Source: Dolomedes plantarius (taxonomy: Eukaryota > Arthropoda > Arachnida > Araneae > Dolomedidae). Taken from it: a stretch of 64,000 bases of DNA. The stretch spans positions 59,182,119 through 59,246,118 of the forward strand of contig OU015501.1 of the NCBI GenBank assembly GCA_907164885.2, in the 5' to 3' direction. The translations under genes and the position numbers were made by a program. Positions within the stretch are counted from its first letter, which is position 1, and every line of letters starts with the position of its first letter. A model generated the notes under the pieces. The model made no database searches, was not told the DNA's origin, and saw only the letters and a list, made by a program, of their open reading frames with translations. Shown piece after piece: positions 39,584 through 52,300 of this stretch.

Positions 39584-42500
39584 CATTACATCACATCCTT
39601 AAATCATAACCTGAAAGGAAAAACTAGCTCATATTTACATGACTGGAGCTAGACTCAGCTTGAAAGCAATAAAACTAAATTTGGAAGCAGTCAGGCTGAA
39701 TCGTTTATTAGAGCAACAAAAGTACATCCGTTCATTCCAGAAGAACAGCAAGGAAGTAATATCACCTTTCAACAGTAAACGCAAGAGGCAAAAACAACAT
39801 GTGACTATTATTTGTTGGGTCAGCAGATTTTGGGGCTCGTGATGTCAACCCACTCCTGAATTCCATATATGTGTAGGAGTGCAAAGGCATGCGATTCATG
39901 GGAAGTTCTGTGGCTAAGGGTCTTAAAGTGATAAATTAATATTACTGGCGATTAGATTTAGGAAAGGGAGTTTAAATGCTAGAATGGAGGGCATAATATT
40001 TAAGATATTACATACATACATTATTAAATTAGTTTTAATAACTGTAGAATTTTAATACGAAATATGAAAATGTTAAAATTATATAAGCATTGTATATAGA
40101 TTCTTTTCATTTGCAAATAGTTTCAACCATACAATTCTTTCACCAAATCAAATTTTTGTCAACAGCATGCTTATTAACACAAAAGTGAATAAAAATAATC
40201 TGTTAGAAACCATGTATTCAAGTAAAAAATCCCAAAGCTTAAAGAATAAAAGCAGAAAACTTTAAAAATATATAAATTACTTACCTTTTCAACATCACTT
40301 TGAGGTAAGGCAGAGAAAACTACATTTTTTAAACATTCAGAAGCTTCTAGATATTTCTATAATGATAAAAAATTCACATTTAGTTGTTTTGAAACTATCT
40401 ACACATATACAGTAATATGGTCATAAATTTTAGTTGTTATACCACAAACATTTGGTTTAATTTGTTCCATAAATTAAAGCAAAAATTATATCCTTTTATA
40501 CTAAGGAGGCAATTTAATGTTAATTAAAATACCCAACACTCTCACATGCCCTTTGGATTTTTCCTTATGAAAACAGGGTTATTACAAATAACTCAAATAT
40601 TCACAATAACATAATTTAACACCATTCAGTAAAGAATAAAAAATTATATGCCTGAAAGAAGTAATTTAATGGTAGCACAAATGATTGGATATTGACAGAG
40701 AACAATATTTAAGAGGTTCACAAAAGCTTAATTTTAGGACCAGTAGAAGAGTTTGCAAAAATGTAAAGAAAGAATTTGTCTATGATTGTTATCTTATGGA
40801 TTTATAAGATATATAAGTTTATTCTGATGAGGTAGAATAAACTTATAAGATCTTTCAGTTACTTTGCAATTGTGATAATAGAAATCAAAGTATGATAAAC
40901 AAAAACCACAAAATAAACAAAAACATAACAAGACAATTGACCAGTCTCATCAGGAGGCCTAACCGAGTCGGTCATCTCAAGGGGGAACTTTCTGAATAGG
41001 ATATAGGTCTAGTCTAAAAAACATCCCGAGGCCCCAAGATCCCCATGTTGAAAACAAAAAGTCAAAGGCATTAGAAATTACACCACAACATTAAGTATAC
41101 AAAAGAACAACACAAAACAGAAATTTACGATCAAACTCACCCTACCCCAATTATTTGAGAAGTGACAGTAGAAAGGAAGAACCAGCTATTTATCCTTAAA
41201 AACTGCAGCACCGCAGTAGAACTACAGTGCCACCTACCTAATTAATATGCAAAATTTTGAAAGAAAAAGGGGAAAAAAACCTGACTATTAACTGGCTTTA
41301 ATATAAACCCAAGTCTAAAAGCCATTTTTTAAATAATTTTAAATTACCAAAGTTTCTAAGGAAATTAATCTTGCGTAAGTTTTCCTCGAATATATCACAT
41401 GCTTACAAGAAATCATTACTGTTATTGTAAATGATTTTTATTCTATACAGCTATGGGTGAAAGATATAATAAATTTCATACTTTAAATTGCTGTGAAAAT
41501 TAGTAAACGTAATAACCTCAAAGTTTAAATCTAACCTTTTATCATATATCCAAATTTTAATTCCGTTTATAATTCTGATTCTCTCTATCCCTTACCTATA
41601 CAAATTTCTTACAGAATTTTGCAACTTTAAGTGCAATATCTTTACAATAAAGTTTATGTCTGAAAAAGTGTGTAAATACAGTGATTTCCGCTTATAAGAA
41701 TCACATTTGTTATTACTGTTCTTGATTCTTATAAGCGGTTGATTCTTATATCCGAAATTAAGGTTTTTGGACAGGCACACACACACACACACACCTATAT
41801 ATAAATATATTAGATAATTTACCATAAAATACTCTTTAATTTACGTTATCTTTTATTAAAATTTTTTTTATAATTTTAAAAATACAACTTAATTTCTAGA
41901 CCTATAAGTAGATACACAAGATTATAGTAAGAGAAGAAAAAAATCCAATATTTGTAACAACATACCTGCATAACAGTTTTAACATTTCAACTACAGGAAG
42001 AGAGCAAGAAAAAGATTTCCAAAGAAAGGATTTTTCTATGGTAGTTTGACGTAATAAAGTTTTCAGGAGGCTGTTTATACCTCTTTCAATACCAATAGTC
42101 TCAGACTAAGATTCACCTTCTAGCTTACGTTTCACGGTTTGATAACGTGCTGAATCTACTAATGTCAGGTTTTCCTAAGTGATAGTGGACACTTCGCCGA
42201 AGATTTATGTGTTTCAGGGTCCAGAAATTCACAACCAGTATGTGGGAGAAAAATGAAGAGAAAAGTGAAATCGTACCCGGACGGGTAAAGATGCCCCCGG
42301 GTCAAGCTAATAGGACAGTGTTGTGCTAAGCATTTAAGGGGAAACTATTATGTTATGTCTAACAAAGAAAGGGATGCATTTTACAACTGTATTCCATCCC
42401 AACTTATCACTCTTTCATTAAAAAAAATTGAAGAAAGAACTTCGTGCCTTTTGAGGGTTTAAAAGGCTTTTTTGGAAAAATGAAAGGAAAACGAAGAGTG

Positions 42501-45500
42501 TAAGCTGATTCTTAAAACCGGTGGATTGATTCTTTAAAGCAAAAATTTTTTCATGGAAATAATACATTTGTTTTTGCGATATTGATTCTTATAAACCGTT
42601 GATTCTTATAACCACTGATCACTATAAGTGGTGGTTACTGTATTAACATTGCAAAAAGACATTGGAAATATTTTTTAATAAGAAGTGAATAAAGCAAATA
42701 CTACTACTAATTTATAAGAAATTAAAAACAAATTTTGAAAAAACTACAAGAAAATTCTATATTATATGCATTATAAACATAATGGTAACACATTGCACTT
42801 TGTAAAATTCTTTGCATACATCTATTGTTAATCTTAATTATAGGATTAAAAACTATAAGTTACATAAAATATAAGTAATAATTTTTAAAAATGCATCTTA
42901 TACAATATGTATAAAAAAAATTATGTGTCTGAGAGCAAATTTTTAACAGTTATCAGCAAATATTTCATTATCAAAGATTTTTAAGAATTAATATTTTGCA
43001 ATCCAAACTATAACAAAAAATTTTTTACATTACCTCTTGCATTGCTAAAACTCTAGCAGCTTTCATACTGCATTCCAATTCAACTACAATAGCTCCTTGA
43101 TACTAAAATATAAAAAAGAAGTATGCCATATATTCAGTTACATATTTTAATTCAATAAATGTTAAACATATCAATTTACATATCCATAACGCAGTGTTTC
43201 CCAAAGTGTGGTACACATACCCCCAGGGGTATGGGAAGAGTTTGGTGGGGGTGCGCGTTGCACCGGAGTTTGGTGGGAATATGCACTGCACCGTGCTTAG
43301 CTGTGCCTAATTCTACGTTCTCATGAGTCAAGTCAAGACAGTCTTGTGAGGCGTGAGATGGTCCGGTGTGACATGGCGGAAATATACCACACTTCGTTAC
43401 AGAAACAATTCCTTCGTTAATAGTTCTTGAAAAATAAACATAAGGAGAATACTTTAACATCATTCTGGTTACAAATGCAACTTGTGTATTTTAACAGAAA
43501 AAGTTCTAAAATACATCTTGCCTTTTCTAACTTCATATTTATGTGAAGTTGCTTTTTCAGCATTTGTAGACATTAAGTCGAAAAAAAGGAACAGACTATT
43601 GGCTGTGGAACCACATCTCAGATTGAAATTAACAACCAGGGAACCAAATTATGACGATCTGTTATCTCAGCACAAACAATTTCATTCTTCTCATTGATCC
43701 AAATAAACGTTATTTATAATATAACTTTTATTTTATATTTTATTATGAATAATTTTATTTCTCTCTTCTTATTATTTTGTGTATGTCACAAAAAAAGAAA
43801 AAAATACATTTTGATTGTTATTAAAATACATCCATTTTTTTGACGAGGGGTACTCAGAGTTATGAAAATTAAAGAAGGGGTACACATATGTCGAAAGTTT
43901 GGGAAACACTGCCATAAGGCATCTTTAGAGAAATTTGAAACACTGAATTTTCAAAATAAGATTTAAAAATACTCATTTAAATTACTAAGCAATGGAAGAT
44001 TTAAGGAAATGAAATGTACAAAAATAAGACAGACAAAATACAAAATACACATCATAAGTACTTTCTAGGAATGGATTTAGCTGTATGGTTTTCTCACAGA
44101 TGAATACACTAATCTTGGATGGGGGAAAAAAATGAAGAAATTTATTACAAATTGGATAAAAAGAAAACCCTATTCAAATTTGGTAAGCAAAATCAGCCAT
44201 TTTATATCCATAACAAGCAATGGTGGCCAAACAATACCAAAAATAAGTCTGTTATGAATATATTCCCATCCCATTACAGAAAAACTGAGATAGACGAACA
44301 CTGCCAATGGAAGCGTTCACAATCATTTTATAGTCATTGCTAGCCAATTCTGAAATGGCTATTCAGCTACTAAAGAAGGTTAGTTTTGCTTTAAAATTTT
44401 AAACAGGATTTTTTAAATCTATTTTCAGTCTTTTTAAAGTTTTTTATTAAATAGTCCACTAACATTATTCAGTAGGAATAGTGTTAGACAATTGTATTTT
44501 CTGTTGGACTTGTATTTCATATTCAACAAACTTATATTAAACACCCTAGTTGGATCATTACAATCACTTTTTTATTACTAGAAAATCTGAATAAACTTTC
44601 AAAAAAGCCTATTAGTAAGAAAAATCTTTTATTTAAACCACAATACTTCTAAACAAAAAATTAATTCTTATGCTTACAAGAAGTATGCTTATGATATAAA
44701 TTATGAATCAACAAAATTTTCTTTAAAATGAACAAAAAGACTAATCAATTTCTTCTTAAATGCTTATATACATTATAATTGTTTTCTTAAATTTCTTTCA
44801 ATAAGTGAATGTCTTGCTATTTATAGCATATAAAAAAGTACTCAAACAAGAATAAACCCCAGTATGGCAAGAAAAATTAGTTATCATGATATGAAAAGCA
44901 AATTCTTACTTTGCCATAATGTACAGTGGCATCATCAAACTTCTCAGCAATTTCATCAAAACTCAAAATGTTCTTTCCCAAATGCTTATATTCATTTACA
45001 TCAACACCAGTAGGTAGACTCTTGCTTGCATTCGATGAAGCTTACAAAACAAATATAAATGTGTTTCAGAAATAAGGAAAAACAAAGAAAGATGTAACAA
45101 GCACAAAAGTTTACCTGCATTTGTTGAAAATATTAGCAGTTAAAATACTACATACATTAGGCTCCAAAAATTTCTATACATCAGCAACATACAGGGCACG
45201 ACCATTGTTTAGAAGCTGATGGCAGCTATGGTATACATAAAATGTTTGAGATCATGGTATAAAGATCTTTTAGAAAAAATTGCACTACCCCTTATGCAAA
45301 GTTACAATTCCAGTATGTATGATTTACCCATTGTTTAGGAGCTGATGGCAGCTATGATATACATAAAATGTTTGAGATCATGGCATAAAGAACATCTTTT
45401 AGAAAAAATTGCACTCCCCTTATGCAAAGTTAAAATTACAGTATGTATGAATTACCCTCAAAATATGCAACATCAAACTGAAGAGTATTTATTCTGTAGT

Positions 45501-46128
45501 AGATATTTTTCCTTATTTTCAGATTTTGCTACCTGCACCAGAAAAGCCTTATGTTTACAAAACATACTAAATAATCAATGAATTATGAAATAAAGTATAC
45601 CATGAGCTGAATAGGGTCAGTAAAGCAGTTCACAATAGTAGTTTGTATTCACAATTTCTTCAATCAATATGAAGAGCTGAAATTCATGCCAGTTAAACAT
45701 GATTACACTATACAACAGCTGCCAAACTGCAATGTTGATAGCATGCAAGATAGGTCTATGGCCTCAAGTTGTTGAAGTGAAATTTGTGCACCATCAGCAG
45801 AATGTAATAAAAAAAACATGATGTTTCAGGGCAGAGTATTCTTCTAAACATTATCTATTTTTAACTCTACAAAAGATAGTCTTATGCCAATGAACAATGG
45901 TTAAAAGGATGGTGGCATACTGATCATTACTTTTTACATCCTATGCATGCTCATATAGTATTGGTAACACCCTACATCATTGGCGGCTCCAGGGGGGGGG
46001 GGGGGGGGCAGTAGAGGCAATTGCCCCTCGCAAAAAAGCCTGGCATATTTTTTTTTCATAGCCTAAAATTATATAATTGTAGATCTAATACTAAATCAGT
46101 TTAAATTTAAAATGAGACGATGTTTATT

Positions 46129-46169
<41 letters not shown>

Positions 46170-46275
46170 TAAGAGCCGACGTTGCCCCCCCCCCCACAAA
46201 ACCCTGGACTGGAGCTACCTCTGCCCTACATAAAGGATAGGTAGTCAATCTTTTTCACTTTTCTAATACTGAGAG

Positions 46276-46332
<57 letters not shown>

Positions 46333-49300
46333 TAAAGCTGATTACAGCAGACTTATGTCATTCAAACAAGAATAAAATCATAAAATTTGCTTTAAAATAT
46401 CTGCCACAATATAAATATATATATACACAGTGGAATCTTGACTGATCATTTTCCTAATCATCGTTTTCCCGTATGTGTCATTTATTTCACTCAGTTCAGA
46501 TGATCATATTTCTTTCTTATGTTCCAGCATTTATCGTTTTCCCACATTTATTGTTCAGTTCAGTCGGTCCCTTGAAAAATGATAGCTCGAGATTCCACTG
46601 TATATATTTCATTACCACTCTCAACTTTAATAATAACAGTATATTATTATTAATGCTGAAGTATTAAAACAGAGGGATATCAAAATACAGTATAGCACAC
46701 TAACTGCTACTAATTAATGATCAACTTGCAATCTTCGACAAACTATGTAGGACATTAGCTGTACTGTGAACTCAATATTATACAGTTATTTCAATTTCCT
46801 CTCCCTCTCCCTGCCTCACTATTTATCTTGAAGAAACAATATGCTCAAAACCATTACTTATGATAACTTAGCAGCAACCAAAAAAGTTTACAAAATGACA
46901 AATTCCTGTCAATGAGAATCAGAAACAGAACTGGAAAATGATGTAAATTCATGTCAACAGCAACAAGAGAGAGATTCATAAATGACATAAATTCAAGTCA
47001 ACAGATGCAAATCTGTTAATACCAAAAGAAATTTTATACACTTTAAATCTGAATACATATATCAAAGCAAAATATTTTTAAGTTTGAGAAAAATAAAATA
47101 ATTACAAATATTACTGATTTTTTAATTGATCATATCACTTTACACAATAAAATCTTAATCATTAATCAGACTCATTAAAAAATTAATAAGTGACACGAAC
47201 AAAGATAAATGATTAAAAGGAGGACTATAATAGGACAGTTTTTTTTTTTTAAGTGTACATTAGACAAAGTCCCATAACTGAAGAATTTATGATAATTTTT
47301 AAAGCTTCCCTCATGATCCAATACAGTTGAACCCTGTTATAACAAACTTCAAGGGACCAAAGGTTTTGTTTGCTTTATCCGGTGGTTCACTATATCCGAA
47401 CCGTTAAGAATAATGCTAGAGTTCACTAAATGTGTAACTCATTAATTGCAATGTGCATTCAATAATGATGTATTAAAAAAAATGATAACATTTATTAAAA
47501 ATGATCATTAATGAAATAAATCGACTAAAATCAATGACATTAAACTGACACAATACTAATTAAATTACATACAACAGGAAAACTGCGGGATGAAAATTTT
47601 CGTTCGTTATATACCGGGTTCACTATAACGGGGTCCGACTGTACTCATAGCAATTTTGATTAAAAAATTCAGTCCTACTAAAACACATAAAAAAACAAAT
47701 AAATGTACTTACTATGTTTCAGTTTTGAAGAATGCATTCCTAGGGGTACTGATGAATTTCTTTGAAGAGGAACATTTCTAACCTTAGATGGAAACATAAG
47801 TATTATGGATGCAGCACATTGCCCTTCATACGCTGCAGCAAGCCATAACCAATCTTGACCTGATTTTAGAAGTTCTACAGCATTAGCATATAAAGACAGA
47901 GCTTCTAAAGGTAAACCAGCTTGTAGTGCTAAATCACCAATATGTTTTTTCATTCTCCCAAGACATCGTCTTTTATAGACTCTGTAAATAAATTGAAATT
48001 GCTTTACTGACTCACATTGATTCAAGAAAACTTTGTGTGTGGTTTTGGAAAATATTTGGAACAGAAAATTGAGTTAAAAATTAATTATTCAGTCAGTTAT
48101 TTAAAATGTTTAATTGTAATACATAGGACCATTCATCATAAGTTTAATAAAAGTAAAACTAATTTAATAACTAATTTGTTCATAATTTAAATTATTAAAT
48201 TTAAAAAAAAGAAGTGTAACATGTATGGATATTACTCAGTTTCACTTTCAAGATATACTGAAAAATTAAAACATGGATTAAAAATTTATTTCTAATTAAA
48301 CAAGTAAACTTTTTATCCAAGAGACTTTAAATTATGCTTGCATGATAAACAAAAATGCATGCTAATGACTAAAATGTAAAACATAATTTATAGTCATATT
48401 CAATAAATCTAATAACACTAAACATTTCCTGCATGCAGTACAAGGCAATTTTTTTCCATCTGAAGTATATCTGAAGTACATGAATGCGTGTTTTGCAACA
48501 ATTTTTACAAATAATCTTCAGTCATAGATACAATAAATATGCAAACAATATATTCTTGTAATATATATACAGTTAATATTGTGCATCTATGCACAATATT
48601 AACTGTATATATATATTATTGTATATTTATTCTATAGAATAAATATACAATTAATTATACCAAAACATTTCTTATATGCATTATATTGAATTTCCGTAAC
48701 TTACTGAAATATTTGAATACTTATGCTTTATGCATCAACTGTGCATATAATCTTTAGTCACATGAACAATGCTTAGGTTTACTATTATAGTATGCCATTC
48801 ATGACTGATTTTAGCTAGTGGATGTCATTAATTTTTAATAATGTACAGTGAGTTTTAAATACTGAAAACTGGACTGATCAATATCTAATCAGTAAAAACA
48901 ATTTAATATAATCATATTACATATTTTGATTGTGATTAATGTCTATAAATGGTATCAATATTTCTAAAAAGGTCTGGGGGGACATTAAGTAACTGGTAAG
49001 TAAAAAATAAATGATTCATTTAATATGAAAATAAAAAATTAATTTTCCCGTGAACCTATTACTAAAACTTAGATACATATAAATACTCAAAGAAGCTATA
49101 AAGTTTTGCTATCTTAACCCGTAAATGGTAATATTTGTCTCTCGGATGGGTAAAGTTCATACTTTTCCTGCTAGGGTGCATAAATTATTGGTTTGAAACC
49201 TTCATGTTCAAGCTATGCTTCAGTTATTTCATCACCTTGGCTGTGTTTGTTTATATATTTAATAAATTTATATTTTGTATATTTAGTATATTTATTTTGA

Positions 49301-52300
49301 ACTGCCAGGAAGTGTACTCCATAGGAGCTCACACATGTGTAGATGAAACTCTTATACCAGTTAGGCGTAGATGCCCTTTTCGTATATACCTAAAAAAATT
49401 AACAAAGTTATATAAAAATTAAAACCAAGAGAAAATATATTTTATAAATCAATAATACCTCAAATACAGAGCTAAAATTAAATGAAAATTCGAAAATTAC
49501 TGACATAATGAGCTACGGAATCAAACTTAGTCTCATGGACAGATGTTACTGGTAGAGTGAGTCAGACATATATTACCATTTAAGGGTTAAACAAATTCAA
49601 AATGTAGATGTTAAAAGAAGTGAATTGTTGTCTTTAATATTTTGGCTTTAAACAATCTATGTTAAAAAGGTAGGTTATCATATTTTGTGATCAAGTGTCA
49701 TCCTTTATGTAAACAATCAGACTTTAATATCTCATCAAATGGAAAAAAAATCTTTGTATAAATTAAATCGCATGCTGGGGTGAAATAAGTAATTTACTTA
49801 CATTTTACATCTTGATAATAGCAAGAAATAAATAAATACTTATTGTACATTTGTATCACACCAGGAAACACAATACAGGTATGGATTAACATGATCATAA
49901 ATAAAGTATCAAAGATTTTAATCTCACCTTGTATCAGTGTCAATACCTACGAAGTTCTTTTTTTCAAAGGGTGCAGTCAGAAGAGGTATTTTATCTTGTT
50001 TCTCAAATGAACGATCTAAACGTTTAGATTCAAGAATCCAAAACAAAGAATTAATAAACTCTTTAACATCATGTTCTAGTTGATCACAGTTGTCAGTACC
50101 TGGATAAATTATGCAATGTGTACTCCTAGAATTCACTGGGGAGGGAATAATAAATTTTTTGGAACTAGAAGGCGAACTTGCATCACCAGCAGGGCTCATG
50201 GAAGAATTGCTACAATTGTACATACTATTAAAACTAGACTTTTTGGTTGATTCACTAGTGACATCACCACTACTAGTTAAACTTTCTGATATATTTACAT
50301 TTGGCAAAGAAATAAAATCTTGACAATGATTTAAAACAGGTACAGAGTCTTTGGAGCCATTGGATTCAATCACATTTTCTGATGAGCTGAAATGATTTGT
50401 ACCATCATCTTCATCATTTATCACATGACTTTTTGGTACAGGTTCCACACTGTCTTTGAACACTTCACTCTGTGCATTCTCTAACAAAGGAGAGCGTGTA
50501 CAGTCAGGTGAAAGAGGCTTCTCTTCAACTGAAAATTTAGAAGGTTCAGCAGCTTCGGACGGGGATGAACTATCTGTACCAAAAACAAGGCAGCGAGAAT
50601 CAAATACAGAGTTACTGTACTTTTCTTGAAGAGCATTGTGTTCTTTGCACAATTCTTCAACATTACTTTGATCACATTTACCTAAAAAATTTTAAAATAT
50701 ATCAAAGTTTTGCATAACAAATACAAGTCAAAGTTAGAATTTGAAAAACTTTATCAGTTCATTGACATTGAAAGCAATAAATGATAGCAAACTACCAATG
50801 AGATTTTTTATTCCCATTGGTATGGTGTTTCTGTATAACTTTTCTTTCCAGCCATTTTTTCCTCATTGTGTCTCATACATAAAGTGCAGTCTATCCCTCT
50901 AAAACTACAGTAATAAAAAATGTTACTATTCGAAATAAAATGTTTAAAGATATCTACAATATAATTGTCCTCAGCCAAAATAAAAATGATGGTAAATTAA
51001 ATCCAAGCACAGGAAAAAAATTTACAGTAAATGTATAAGAGCATTCATCTGGGTAAATATACAGTACTGTTTTCAAGTACTGGTATTACAGTTCGTTGCA
51101 GATGGCTGAGGCATACTCAGAAAACTGAAACCAAAAAGACAAGTAACATCTATTCATGTCAAAGAATTAAAAACTTATGAGCCTACACCAGTAGATTAAC
51201 TCAGAAACTCTCTTAATGAAAATATTTCAATAATAAATGGGCTTGCTACCATGAAGCTTAAGATGTGTTTACTGGAAAGCTAATCTTCAGTACCTGGTTT
51301 TCATTTTTAGCTCCTAAAGAAGAGAACATGTGCTTCTTAAGCCAGTAGCAAACTAAAAATTTGCTCAGCAGAAGAGTAATGCTTTAGAAGCAATACTGCT
51401 ATTAGAAACAGAAAACATTTTCCTCGACCAATGAGAAAGGAAGTAACCCCCCTACATGGGTGATAACTACTGTATTGTGATCAACCCTCCTTCACCCCTC
51501 ATTGCAACCTCACATTAACCTGAGCAAATTTTTATCATGTGCGCTACATCATTTTTTTTAATTAAGGGAGTCTTTTTAACAAATGCTGTCGCAGAATTTA
51601 GGATGCAAATTTGTCCTTTCATGTTTCATTTTTAAATTTATGTGAATATTACTGGTCTAATCTAGAAAGGCACTTCATTAGCAAAATTACAAAATGCATA
51701 TAAATAAAGTAAAAGGAGCATGGCTCACTCAGGGAAAAAAAAATAAAAAATTCCAGTTTAAACAAACTTGTGAGAGGTGATACAAATTTTTATGGTGAGA
51801 AAAAAAGGAAAGTCAGTTGTCAAACAGAGAGAAATGGGGGAGCACATGAAAGAAATCTAAAAGACTGCAATGGACAGTGTATTGATCACTGTTTTGGAAT
51901 ATACAGTCTTTGGAATATACCATACAGACATTATTCAATTTTTCATCTAAATATGTCTGATAAACTTAATGTAAAATATCTCATTGAAAATATCAGTACT
52001 AAAATCTGCTCCAAAATTAATCAGGAAGAGAAAAGATCAAACTGCTGATGACAAGATGCAAATTTTTAAAAGGAAATATTCATTCTAAATTTTAAGAGAT
52101 GAAATAATTATATAAATCCATATACATAAATAATATACAATAATCAATTCATCCAGCAAAAATTACTTATTTTGAAGACAGAAGTTTTGGTATTTATTTT
52201 TCTTTATAAAATATCCTATTGCATAGAACACTAAGATCTGGGGTACAAAAACTTTATATATTGCATGAAAATACTAAAATAAAACAGTGCCTATTCACAT

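Noticed and set aside
39639..39842. 67-residue open frame in intron 7
   Set aside because: Lys/Arg-rich but without a recognisable domain. No support beyond length.
51770..52048. 92-residue plus-strand open frame in intron 2
   Set aside because: No recognisable domain, no splice context and ordinary AT-rich composition. Probably chance.
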